A stretch of DNA of 64,000 nucleotides from an uncultured Deefgea sp. (GTDB taxonomy: Bacteria > Pseudomonadota > Gammaproteobacteria > Burkholderiales > Chitinibacteraceae): positions 1-64,000 of the forward strand of contig NZ_CAMTIA010000005.1 of the NCBI RefSeq assembly GCF_947072475.1. The letters run 5' to 3'. The position numbers were made by a program, and so were the translations under genes. How positions within the stretch are numbered: the first letter of the stretch is position 1; each line of letters begins with the position of its first letter. The notes under the pieces are model-generated. The model was given only the letters and a program-made list of their open reading frames with translations. It did not search any database and was not told where the DNA came from. Positions 1-8,501 of the stretch are shown one piece after another.

Positions 1-988
1 TCTTCAGTCACGTCACCTTGTTTTACGCCACCGATAATCGCTGGATCGGATGTCGCGGAGAGATTGATGTTGACGGTCGCCAAGGCGGTACCGCCTTGAC
101 CATCGGAGACGGTGACGGTAAAGCTGTCGGGACCGACGTAGTCGAGGTTGGGCGTGTAGATATAGGTACCGTCGAGCTTCATCGTCACGGTGCCGTGCGT
201 TGGGTTGCTTGCTTGGGTGAACGACAAGATATCGCCATCCACATCCGTGCCGGTGACTTGACCAATCACCACGGTGTCTTCAGCCACATTGTGGGTATAG
301 GTGCCGGTGTTCGGGTCAAAGTTCACGGGCGTTGGTGGGTTAATCGGTGGCGTTACGACCGGCTTGTCGTTGGTGCCGGTAATGGTCAACGACAAGCTGC
401 TATCCACCGTCACAGTGCCATCGGTGACAGTGTACGGCACGGTGATTTTAAGTTCTTCACCGGCTTTGAGGCTGTTGTAGGCTGGATCAGTTGGGTCAAA
501 GGTGTAGCTGCCGTCGGGTTTGAGCATCAAGCCAGCTGGTAATGGATTTTTAGCGGCGAAGGTGAGGGTTTCCACGTCGACATCGGTGGCGATCAATTTA
601 CCATCCACCTTCGCGTCGTTTTCTTTCACGTTCAGTGTCGAAGCAGTCGCAACAGGTGCATCATTGGTGCCGTTCACGACCACCGTAATCGTTACTGGCG
701 TACCGTCTTTGGACAAGACCGTGAAGCTTTCAGTGAGGGTTTCTTTGTCGTCCAAGCCTTGCACAACGGCTTGGTTGTTGTTGACGGTATACGTCCACAA
801 GCCAGCATCATTAACGGTAAACTGGCCATACGTGCCCGGCGTATTTTGGGGGCGGAACACGGCTTCGCCAGCGTCCGGATCGGTAATGGTCAACTGACCT
901 TGGGTTTTGATTTCATTGCCCACGACTGTCACATCTTCAGTCACGTCACCTTGTTTTACGCCACCGATAATCGCTGGATCGGATGTCG
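1..988. repeat. 933-bp tandem repeat within the adhesin gene
   Basis: Bases 1-55 are identical to bases 934-988, so the coding repeat has a period of 933 bp, or 311 residues. One unit contains a VCBS-like and a cadherin-like domain. Only one full period is visible, and further copies probably continue beyond the left edge. Near-identity at the DNA level suggests recent duplication or gene conversion between repeats. Confidence 0.75.
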
Positions 989-1817
989 GGGTCACGCCCA
1001 CATTCACAGTAAGGGTGTCAGTGCCGCCTTTGCCGTCGCTGACTTGAACTTGGAAGCTGTCTGGGCCGGTGTAATCTTTGTTGGGGATGTAGGTGTACGC
1101 GCCATTGGCATTGACCACGACGGTGCCGTGGCTTGGGTCGCTGGTTTTGCTAAAGACGAGTACATCGCCGTTGTCGTCTTTGGCGACGAGTTGGCCGCTA
1201 ACTGGGGTGTCTTCTGGCGTGGTGGTGGCTTGGTCAGTGCCGAGGGGAATATTATTGCTATCCACAAATTCTGGATTGATGTTGTCGGCAATAACTTCGG
1301 CAGCAATGGCATCGGCAAAGTTGGCTGTAGGCGGTGGCTCAAAGGTGTCGAGCGCGGTTGCAAAATTAAAACTAAGAGGGTCAACGCCTTCGGCGACGCG
1401 CATTAAACGCACAAAACCACTACCTTCACCACCTCCGGCACCGGCACTGAGACCTGCGGCGGTCGCCTCTAAATCGGTAGAGAGATCTTTGCCTTCGTTG
1501 AGGGCATTAATGATTTGGTCGGCACTGTCATTGGTTTTGGCGACGGCCGCTTCGGTGCTGTCGGTGGGCGCGGTGCCGAGCAAGTCGCCGTCGATCAATA
1601 AAGATCGATCCGCGCCCAATTCGATGATTTGTCCATTCGGGAGTAATACGGTGAGGTGGCCTTGGGCATCGGTGACGATGATTTGGCCTTCGAGCAAGAC
1701 ATCGCCGGCTTTAATCGCTTGCAGCTGACCGCGAGCATCTTTAATAAATGCTTCGCCTTGAACGACGACGATTTGTTGTTTTGCGCCACTGTTTGCTGCA
1801 ATGATTTGCTCGGCCAT
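1..1817 (-). CDS. Giant LapA/BapA-type repeat adhesin, N-terminal part (runs off the left edge)
   Basis: The frame is open from the ATG at 1817 to the window edge, giving about 605 residues of a much larger protein. Residues 1 to about 130 resemble the retention module of LapA-type adhesins, the part that holds the protein in the outer-membrane pore during type I secretion. A TAAG motif at residues 119-122, followed by a Gly-rich stretch, matches the site cut by the periplasmic protease LapG in the Pseudomonas system. From about residue 200 come cadherin/VCBS-like repeats with DVDGD- and GTNDAPV-type signatures. The start has a GGAG ribosome site. The upstream genes encode a matching ABC exporter and membrane fusion protein, so this is the likely secreted substrate. 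The C-terminal RTX/secretion signal is outside the window. Confidence 0.9.
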   Translation of the reverse strand, partial: MAEQIIAANSGAKQQIVVVQGEAFIKDARGQLQAIKAGDVLLEGQIIVTDAQGHLTVLLPNGQIIELGADRSLLIDGDLLGTAPTDSTEAAVAKTNDSADQIINALNEGKDLSTDLEATAAGLSAGAGGGEGSGFVRLMRVAEGVDPLSFNFATALDTFEPPPTANFADAIAAEVIADNINPEFVDSNNIPLGTDQATTTPEDTPVSGQLVAKDDNGDVLVFSKTSDPSHGTVVVNANGAYTYIPNKDYTGPDSFQVQVSDGKGGTDTLTVNVGVTPTSDPAIIGGVKQGDVTEDVTVVGNEIKTQGQLTITDPDAGEAVFRPQNTPGTYGQFTVNDAGLWTYTVNNNQAVVQGLDDKETLTESFTVLSKDGTPVTITVVVNGTNDAPVATASTLNVKENDAKVDGKLIATDVDVETLTFAAKNPLPAGLMLKPDGSYTFDPTDPAYNSLKAGEELKITVPYTVTDGTVTVDSSLSLTITGTNDKPVVTPPINPPTPVNFDPNTGTYTHNVAEDTVVIGQVTGTDVDGDILSFTQASNPTHGTVTMKLDGTYIYTPNLDYVGPDSFTVTVSDGQGGTALATVNINLSATSDPAIIGGVKQGDVTE

Positions 1818-1821
1818 GGTA

Positions 1822-1854
1822 AGACTCCAGATAGAATATTCTATTTAGAAGTCT
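1822..1854. promoter_or_regulatory. Nested dyad symmetry in front of the adhesin gene
   Basis: A perfect 14-bp palindrome (ATAGAATATTCTAT, 1831-1844) lies inside an outer AGACT/AGTCT dyad (1822-1826 and 1850-1854). It sits just upstream of the adhesin ribosome-binding site in the 86-bp gap after the LuxR-type gene. It could be a regulator-binding site or an mRNA hairpin affecting adhesin translation. This is inference from symmetry and position only. Confidence 0.4.
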
Positions 1855-1903
1855 ACGCACAGCTTATGACAAATGCGATTGTACTGAAGTACAACTTGCG
1901 TGA

Positions 1904-2494
1904 TTAATTTATACCGTTGACTTTTAGTGTCAGCTGAACCCGGTCGCTGAGACCGAGCTTCTCGAAGCAGGCACTTAAATGCGCTTTAACCGTGCGTTCG
2001 GTGATATTGAGCGTGCGGGCGATTTCTTTATTACTTTGCCCACGGGCTGCCGCGTGTGCGACTTCACGTTCACGGTCCGATAGGATTAACAGCGCATCGC
2101 GTTTGGCCGGTAGGCGGTTGACCGCATTGAGTAAGCGCAGCACCAAGCTACGCCCAGCCCAGATTTCGCCAGAAACAACGGCACTAATGACTTGCTGTAA
2201 TAATTCTTTGGGGGCCGCTGCATGGCAATACGCCGCTGCGCCAGCCAAAAGCACGGCATAGCCTTCTTCATCATTGGGGCAAGTGTTAACCACAATGACG
2301 TACTGATGCTGCATCCGCTGCTGCCAAATCGGTTCGTTCCATGCCGGCAGCATGGGGTATTGGCTGTCGATGACTGCAATGCTGTCGGCAGCATGCGCCC
2401 ATTCTTGTTGTGGCAACTCAACGCCATCAAAGCTGGCTTGCCAGTGGCGCAATAGGCCGCTGTCTTGAGTATAAAAATAAATGGCAGGGATCAT
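1904..2494 (-). CDS. LuxR/GerE-type transcriptional regulator
   Basis: This 196-aa protein has a C-terminal GerE helix-turn-helix (about residues 135-190, with LSDREREV followed by SNKEIA and ITERTVKAHL). The N-terminal half is receiver-like, but no convincing full set of acidic-pocket and phosphoacceptor residues is visible. It may therefore respond to something other than phosphorylation, as CsgD/VpsT-like biofilm regulators do. The start codon overlaps the stop of the membrane fusion gene (ATGA), and the adhesin gene begins 86 bp downstream. That position suggests it controls the adhesin operon. The ligand and target are unknown. Confidence 0.8.
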   Translation of the reverse strand: MIPAIYFYTQDSGLLRHWQASFDGVELPQQEWAHAADSIAVIDSQYPMLPAWNEPIWQQRMQHQYVIVVNTCPNDEEGYAVLLAGAAAYCHAAAPKELLQQVISAVVSGEIWAGRSLVLRLLNAVNRLPAKRDALLILSDREREVAHAAARGQSNKEIARTLNITERTVKAHLSACFEKLGLSDRVQLTLKVNGIN

Positions 2495-3903
2495 CGTTCG
2501 GTCAACGCAGAGGATTTAGCCCGCAGTACTGGCTTGATTAAATATGAAAGAATGGTTTTTTTACCGGTCAAAATATCCACTTCAGCCATCATCCCCGGAA
2601 TAATTGGTAAACGTTTGCCGTCTTTTTCTAAAAAGCTATTTTTGGTTTTGACTCGAACCAAATAAAAAGCGTTACCTTTCTCGTCTTTGACCGTATCTGC
2701 ACTGATGTTGACAACTTCAGCATCTAATCCACCATAGACTGAAAAGTCATAGGCAGAAAATTTAACTAAAGCCGGTTGTGCAGAACGTAAAAAGGCAATG
2801 TCTTTAGGTAAGACTTTGGCTTCGAGTAGTAAGCTTTCGCCGGCAGGGACGATTTCAATAATGTCTTTACCCGGTTGGACGACGCCACCCACGGTATTGG
2901 CAAACAGCTGCTTGACCGTGCCATCCATAGGCGAGCGAATATCCGATTGTTTCACCCGATCAGCCAAGCCTAAATTGCCTTGGCTGATACTACTGAGTTT
3001 GCCTGAGGTTTCGGCTAGCTCAGTACGCGCTTGATTGCGAAACATCAAGTCGACTTCTTGCGATTTTCGGCCCGCTTCGGCAATTGAGGATTGAATACGG
3101 GGTATCTGTGCAGAAGCCCCGTCCATATCGCCTTTGTAGCGAGATACATCGCGTTCTAAGCGTAAAATCTCAACATCCGAGACCGCGCCGCTTTTTAGTA
3201 GCGGTCGGGTTGCATCGAGTTCTCGCTTGGTCAGGTCATAGCCTTGAGTCGCTTGCTCACGCTTGGTGCGAACTTCGTTGAGCTCTTGTGATCGTTGATT
3301 CAGTTGCTGCTTGGCAATGCCCATGCTGGCATCGAGTTCGGCCATTTTGGATTGATACAGTAGTTTTTCTTGTGCGGCGAGATCGGGAGCTTCTTTTTCA
3401 ACGTCCTCAGGAATAATCAGTGTTTTGCCATTGGCAATGGCATCAAGGCGGGCGGCTTTGGCTTTGAGCGACAAATATTGTGCGCGGCCTTCATTCAGCG
3501 ACGAGGCAAAACGGGTCGAGTCAATTTTGATCAGCAAATCGCCTTTTTTAACCGCTTGGCCTTCATGCACCAAAATTTGTTTGACGATCCCGCCGTCCAA
3601 GCTTTGGATCACTTGTAATTCACTCGATGGAATGACACGGCCATCGCCCTTGGTGACTTCGTCGATTTTGGCGCAACCGGCCCAGAGTAAGAGCAGTGCG
3701 ACGGCCAGCGCCGCAGTGCGAATCAGCACGCGAGCGCCGCGCGGGCTTTGCTCCATGATGACGTTGTCCGCATCGGCGATGAAGTCTCTATCGTCGATTA
3801 AGTCGCTTTTATCGGTGCTAAATAAATAGCGATCAAAGGCCCGGTCACTCCAATATTGCAAGCGCGCCCACATTGATTTGAGGCTTTGCAGTAGTCGCTG
3901 CAT
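2491..3903 (-). CDS. lapC: Type I secretion membrane fusion protein, HlyD/LapC family
   Basis: 470 aa, the usual length for the family. It has a cytoplasmic N-terminus, one membrane helix at about residues 60-80, then a periplasmic part. That part has a lipoyl-like half (DGGIVKQILVHEGQAVKKG), long coiled-coil helices (about 170-300) and the second half with a DGTVKQL motif. It should bridge the inner-membrane ABC exporter and an outer-membrane TolC-type pore; no pore gene is in the window. It overlaps the exporter gene by one base (TAATG) and the LuxR gene by four bases, so the three are translationally linked. Confidence 0.9.
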   Translation of the reverse strand: MQRLLQSLKSMWARLQYWSDRAFDRYLFSTDKSDLIDDRDFIADADNVIMEQSPRGARVLIRTAALAVALLLLWAGCAKIDEVTKGDGRVIPSSELQVIQSLDGGIVKQILVHEGQAVKKGDLLIKIDSTRFASSLNEGRAQYLSLKAKAARLDAIANGKTLIIPEDVEKEAPDLAAQEKLLYQSKMAELDASMGIAKQQLNQRSQELNEVRTKREQATQGYDLTKRELDATRPLLKSGAVSDVEILRLERDVSRYKGDMDGASAQIPRIQSSIAEAGRKSQEVDLMFRNQARTELAETSGKLSSISQGNLGLADRVKQSDIRSPMDGTVKQLFANTVGGVVQPGKDIIEIVPAGESLLLEAKVLPKDIAFLRSAQPALVKFSAYDFSVYGGLDAEVVNISADTVKDEKGNAFYLVRVKTKNSFLEKDGKRLPIIPGMMAEVDILTGKKTILSYLIKPVLRAKSSALTER

Positions 3904-6089
3904 TATGAACTGCTCCCTGCTTTGCCAATTCGACCTTGTTGCAAGGCTTCAACGACTTGGGCTTTGGGCCCATCGGCCATGATTTGTCCTTGATCGATGA
4001 CGATCAGTCGATCAACTAACTCCAGTAATGAGGTGCGGTGGGTGACCAAAATCATCGTTTTACCGGCCAGATAAGTTCGCAAGCGCCCCTTTAAACGCTC
4101 TTCGCTTTGATGGTCCATCGCGCTGCTGGGTTCGTCGAGCATAAAAATCGGCGGGTCATTGAGTGCCGCGCGGGCGATTGAAATCGCTTGGCGCTGGCCG
4201 CCAGACAGTGATTCGCCGCGCTCACTAATTGGCATTTCAAAGCCACGCGGATGGGCATTAACAAATTCGGCAATCCCCGCCAAATCGGCAGCGGCAATAA
4301 TGTGGCTATCTTCGGCATAGGGGGCACCCATGGCGATGTTTTGGCGCAATGAGCCAAAAAACAGTAAAGGATCTTGCGGCACATAGCCGATGGCCCGGCG
4401 TAATTCGGCTGGATCAATCTGACGGGTATCAATCCCATCAACAAGTACCGAGCCCTCTGTAGGCTGATACAGCCCCAAAATCAGCTTTTCAATGGTGGAT
4501 TTTCCTGAGCCGATGCGGCCAATAATGGCGATCTTTTCTCCGGCATTCATTTTAAAACTGACGTTTTTTAAGGCGATATCGTCATTGTTCGGATATTTGA
4601 ATGTCACATTGCGAAATTCAATCTCGCCACGAAACGATTCTCGGTGCAAAAAGTTACTGTCGGCAGGCCGTTCAATCGGCATCTGCATATGCGACTCGAC
4701 GGCACCAAGCGAGGTTTTGGCGTTTTGATATTGCATCAATAAACCGGCAACTTGCCCGAGTGGCGCCATCGCCCGGCCAGCCAGCATCGATGCAGCAATA
4801 ATGCCCCCCATTGACAGCTGGCCTTCAATCAGTAGATACACGCCAACAATTACCACCACGACCGACACCAATTGCGTAACTGCTTGCGCGAAGTTGACGG
4901 TGGTCGTTGACATGAGTTTTAAACGGCCGCCAATTTGCGCTAAAAACTGTGTCGCACGCTCCCAGCGCCGTTGCATCTCGCTTTCGGCCCCCATGATTTT
5001 GATGGTTTCAAGTCCAACCATGCTTTCAACTAAGGTGGCATTGCGTTGTGCCGACGCGCGTTGGGTCAGTTCAACCAATTGATTCATTTTGGCTTGCGCC
5101 AGCCAAGCAAAAGCAATAATTAAAATCGCGCCCACCAATGGTGGTAAAACCAGCCACGGCGAAATCCAAACTAAAACTAAAAAGAAGATCAATACAAAAG
5201 GCAGATCGACCAAAGTGGTAATCGAGGCCGAAGCAATAAAATCGCGAACCGATTCAAACGCCCGCAAATTGGCGGTGAACGAACCCACCGAAGCCGGGCG
5301 CGATCCCATTTGAATGCCTAACACGCGCTCCATAATCAACGCTGATAAAGTCACGTCGATGCGCTTGGAGGCGACATCCAAGATATAGCCGCGTGCAGTT
5401 CGCAGTACGAAATCAAAACCTAAGACGAGGATCGCGCCAAGGGCGAGCACCCATAGCGTCTCCATCGCATGGTTGGGTACCACCCGGTCGTAAACATTCA
5501 TTGAATACAAGGGCATGGCTAGGGCAAAAATATTAATCAGCAATGCCGCAATTAAGGCATCGCGGTAAATTCGCCAATTATCAAACACGACGCCCCAAAA
5601 CCAATGCCGCTCACGAATTTTACCCATTTCTGGCGTGCGTAAATCAAAGCGAAAACGCGGGCGAACAATCAGCACAATCCCGCTGTACAGTTCAGTTAAT
5701 TCAGCTTCGCTTAAGATTTCAACCGATTCTGCGCCTTCGGGAAAGCGCACTTTATATTGGCCATCGGCTTGGCGTTCGAGCAATAAACACGCGCGTTGAT
5801 CATTAAGCAATAAAACAGCGGGCAGTAAGCGGTCGGGGATTTCTTTGATATCGCGGCGTAATACGCGTGCCGATAGGCCCGCGCGTTTGGCGGCGCGTGG
5901 CAATAAAGACGGCGTGAGCCGGTTTTCAACCAAAGGCAAGCCGGCTGCCAGTGCTTCATGCGTCCACGGTGTGCCATGAATTCGCGTGAGCTCGACTAAG
6001 CAATCGAGTAGGGGATCGAAATGCGCTTGATTTTCGCTAAAATGCCAATCGAATGCGTTTTTGGCAGAGCTGCTTGTAGGCCTATCCAT
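3903..6089 (-). CDS. lapB: Type I secretion ABC exporter with C39-like domain, LapB family
   Basis: 728 aa. Residues 1 to about 150 form a C39-peptidase-like domain of the kind that docks RTX substrates without cutting them. Residues about 165-440 are the six-helix membrane domain and about 480-720 the ATPase. Walker A (GRIGSGKST, about 523-531), the signature LSGGQ (about 626), Walker B with LDEP (about 650) and the VTHR switch histidine are all present. It exports the adhesin encoded at the left edge. It is the first gene of the operon, with a 234-bp AT-rich region upstream that probably holds the promoter. Confidence 0.92.
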   Translation of the reverse strand: MDRPTSSSAKNAFDWHFSENQAHFDPLLDCLVELTRIHGTPWTHEALAAGLPLVENRLTPSLLPRAAKRAGLSARVLRRDIKEIPDRLLPAVLLLNDQRACLLLERQADGQYKVRFPEGAESVEILSEAELTELYSGIVLIVRPRFRFDLRTPEMGKIRERHWFWGVVFDNWRIYRDALIAALLINIFALAMPLYSMNVYDRVVPNHAMETLWVLALGAILVLGFDFVLRTARGYILDVASKRIDVTLSALIMERVLGIQMGSRPASVGSFTANLRAFESVRDFIASASITTLVDLPFVLIFFLVLVWISPWLVLPPLVGAILIIAFAWLAQAKMNQLVELTQRASAQRNATLVESMVGLETIKIMGAESEMQRRWERATQFLAQIGGRLKLMSTTTVNFAQAVTQLVSVVVVIVGVYLLIEGQLSMGGIIAASMLAGRAMAPLGQVAGLLMQYQNAKTSLGAVESHMQMPIERPADSNFLHRESFRGEIEFRNVTFKYPNNDDIALKNVSFKMNAGEKIAIIGRIGSGKSTIEKLILGLYQPTEGSVLVDGIDTRQIDPAELRRAIGYVPQDPLLFFGSLRQNIAMGAPYAEDSHIIAAADLAGIAEFVNAHPRGFEMPISERGESLSGGQRQAISIARAALNDPPIFMLDEPSSAMDHQSEERLKGRLRTYLAGKTMILVTHRTSLLELVDRLIVIDQGQIMADGPKAQVVEALQQGRIGKAGSSS

Positions 6090-6323
6090 AGCGACTCATT
6101 TTATAATGGGTATTGTATTGTTTCTTGATATGCAAGCATACAGCAAGCGCAGACATGGCAAATAGATATAATAATCTAAAAATCGGGTTCTTTTTGCGAT
6201 GTACGAAAGAGAAACACAAAATTTTCTTACGTTTTGGTGTTGCCTCGCCGCATTACTGATGACGATTGTCTGAATATGTATTGCTAATTAATGACTTAGG
6301 CATTCATGCTCTAATTCATCTAA

Positions 6324-7736
6324 TCAATCGATGGGATGGTTTAAATCCAGCAAAACTTTACCCGGATTCATCAATTGCTGTGGATCGAGTGCTTGTTTAA
6401 TACTGCGCATCATTAAAAGTTCGGTCGCCGTTCGATATTGACTCAGTGATTGTTTCTTTAATTGTCCAATCCCATGCTCAGCACTAATGCTGCCATTGTA
6501 TTGAGCGACTAAACGATAAACAATGGCATTGATGGCCAGCTCAAATTGATAAATCAACGCTGTTTTTTCTTTTAAAAACAAGTTGTAATGCAAATTACCA
6601 TCACCTAAATGACCAAAAGCCACGATATTAGCATCGGGGTATTGCTGAATTAATTCATTTTGGCATTCAGTTAAAAAACGTGGGATGTCGCCAACAGGAA
6701 TACTGATATCGTGTTTAATACTCACGCCTTCAATGCGCTGCGCTTCGGGAATGCGTTCACGTAAACGCCAAAAATCTTGTGCTTGCCGCTGATTTTGTGC
6801 CACATAGGCATTACTAAAACCCGAAGCAAATAAAATTTCGGCCAATTGCGAAATTAATTGCTCGCTATTGCCGCCGTCAGACAACTCAAGCAAAACACAC
6901 CAAGCCGGTGATGGACTAAAGGGCTGTTGTAGCGCTGGAAAATGCCGCTGTAGTAAATCCAGGCAGGGGCGCGAAATCAACTCAAATGAGGTGACTCGAT
7001 CGCCCACTTTCGCTTGTAGATCGCGCAGTAATTCAACGGCAATCGCTGGCGAATCCACTTCGATTAAAGCGGTGGCGTGCGCCGTAGGCAGCGGATACAG
7101 CCGCAATACCGCACGGCTAATTAAACCCAAAGTGCCTTCAGCGCCGACAAATAATTGCTTGAGATCATAGCCGGTATTGTCTTTGCGTAAGCCGCGTAAG
7201 CCATGCCAAATCGTACCATCAGCCAGCACGACTTCGAGACCGAGGGTTAGCTCGCGCATATTGCCGTAGCGCAGTACATTGACGCCGCCGGCATTGGTAG
7301 CGAGCGCTCCGCCGATTTGGCAGCTGGCTGCCGCACCCCAATTGGCAGGGAATAAGCGATTGGCGGCTAAAGCGGCGGTTTGCACTTGTTGTAGCGTGAC
7401 GCCAGCATCCACGGTAATGGTGTTGTTGTCGGCATCGACTTCGATGAATTGATTCATCCGTTCAAAAGCGATAATTAGGCTATGGCCACTGCTGTCTGGT
7501 GTAGCCGCACCACATAAACTGGTATTGCCACCTTGTGGCACCATCGCAATGTGGTGCTCTGCGCAAAGTTTGACCAGTTCAACCAGTTGTTCAGTTGATT
7601 TTGGGCGGGCGACGGCCAGTGCTTGGCCTTGGAAACGACGGCGTTGATCAAGACAATAGGGCGCGGTGTTTTCGCCGAACAATAGGCCGTGAGATTCAGT
7701 CATCGACTGAAGTTGTGTCAAAAAATGGCTGGGCAT
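6324..7736 (-). CDS. FAD-linked oxidase, D-lactate/2-hydroxyacid dehydrogenase-like (GlcD family)
   Basis: 470 aa. The N-terminal PCMH-type FAD-binding domain contains a PQGGNTSL motif (about residues 68-75) and GGALATNAGG. The C-terminal FAD-oxidase domain contains GHLGDGNLHYN and ends with the family pattern HGIGQLK followed by DPQQLMNPGK. Relatives oxidise 2-hydroxyacids such as D-lactate, glycolate or D-2-hydroxyglutarate; the substrate cannot be told from sequence. It begins 3 bp after the anti-sigma gene, so it is the last gene of a five-gene operon and may be part of the stress response run by that sigma factor. Confidence 0.85.
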   Translation of the reverse strand: MPSHFLTQLQSMTESHGLLFGENTAPYCLDQRRRFQGQALAVARPKSTEQLVELVKLCAEHHIAMVPQGGNTSLCGAATPDSSGHSLIIAFERMNQFIEVDADNNTITVDAGVTLQQVQTAALAANRLFPANWGAAASCQIGGALATNAGGVNVLRYGNMRELTLGLEVVLADGTIWHGLRGLRKDNTGYDLKQLFVGAEGTLGLISRAVLRLYPLPTAHATALIEVDSPAIAVELLRDLQAKVGDRVTSFELISRPCLDLLQRHFPALQQPFSPSPAWCVLLELSDGGNSEQLISQLAEILFASGFSNAYVAQNQRQAQDFWRLRERIPEAQRIEGVSIKHDISIPVGDIPRFLTECQNELIQQYPDANIVAFGHLGDGNLHYNLFLKEKTALIYQFELAINAIVYRLVAQYNGSISAEHGIGQLKKQSLSQYRTATELLMMRSIKQALDPQQLMNPGKVLLDLNHPID

Positions 7737-7739
7737 GAG

Positions 7740-7919
7740 TTATTTGCGATCGTCTTTTTGAGCTTGGCTCGCGAGGCGTATTACCTTGAGTTGGTGTGAA
7801 AAATGAGTGCATTTTTGACACATAAATAAATGCAGGCGCAGCTGTAGGCCTTCGCTTAAAGATAGAGCGCGATCTTGTGATTCAGAGAGTAAAAAAGAAA
7901 TATCGCGGCATTTCATCAT
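7740..7919 (-). CDS. Small zinc-finger (zf-HC2 type) anti-sigma factor
   Basis: 59 aa. It starts with MMKCRDIS and carries a His30-x4-Cys35-x2-Cys38 cluster (HLFMCQKC), the zinc-binding pattern of short anti-sigma factors. Its ATG overlaps the stop of the ECF sigma gene (ATGA), so the two are translationally coupled. The same pair exists in Neisseria, where the small protein (MseR) restrains sigma E and the regulon includes methionine sulfoxide reductase. The role here is inferred from that family and from the overlap. Confidence 0.85.
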   Translation of the reverse strand: MMKCRDISFLLSESQDRALSLSEGLQLRLHLFMCQKCTHFSHQLKVIRLASQAQKDDRK

Positions 7920-8500
7920 GATGTTGTCCCCGATATTTTTTCGTCAAACCAGTTTTTTTCTAAACACAGCCGTAAGCTCATGCGAGCGCGATACAGCATC
8001 ACCGAGCAATTAGTCGCGGTGATCTCCAATTGCTGACAAATTTCGCTAATGTCTAACTCCATTACCTCACGCAAGGTAAACACCATTGCGGTGCGCTTGG
8101 GCATTTTGGTGGCGCAAAGATGATAAGTTTCCCAGAAATGCTGATCAGTTAAATTGGCTTCGGGCTGGCCCCAGTTACGTGGTGCATCGCTGCCCCAGTG
8201 GCCGTGTGAATCAAACAGTGAGTCAAAATCGCTTCTATCGTTTTCTTCGTCGATCAGCGGTGAAATCAATTGTGGATCACGGTAGCGACGACGTTGCACG
8301 TCAAGAATTTTGTATTTCAAAATGGCAGTTAACCAAGTTTTGACGCTCGATTGCCCGCTAAAAGATTCGGGCTTTTCGAGCGCCGCCAGTAGGGTTTCTT
8401 GCACCACATCTTCGGCCAAAGGCATATCACCAAGCTGAAATAGCGCGTAGCGTAATAAGGCTGAATGATGAGATTGCAACTCGTTTGCCGAGATGGCCAT
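7916..8500 (-). CDS. ECF RNA polymerase sigma factor (sigma E/RpoE-like)
   Basis: 194 aa from the ATG at 8500, which lies one base after the thrB stop; a longer in-frame start at 8572 would lie inside thrB and is less likely. Region 2 has the AEDVVQETLLAAL pattern and region 4 has a helix-turn-helix ending MLYRARMSLR. The linker between them is long and acidic. It is followed by a coupled zinc anti-sigma gene, as in the neisserial sigma E locus, so a redox or oxidative trigger is plausible. Confidence 0.9.
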   Translation of the reverse strand: MAISANELQSHHSALLRYALFQLGDMPLAEDVVQETLLAALEKPESFSGQSSVKTWLTAILKYKILDVQRRRYRDPQLISPLIDEENDRSDFDSLFDSHGHWGSDAPRNWGQPEANLTDQHFWETYHLCATKMPKRTAMVFTLREVMELDISEICQQLEITATNCSVMLYRARMSLRLCLEKNWFDEKISGTTS

Positions 8501-8501
8501 A

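Noticed and set aside
18..1406. Several long plus-strand open frames across the adhesin gene
   Set aside because: They are antisense to a continuous minus-strand frame with clear domain structure. Their length follows from the biased composition of the repeats.
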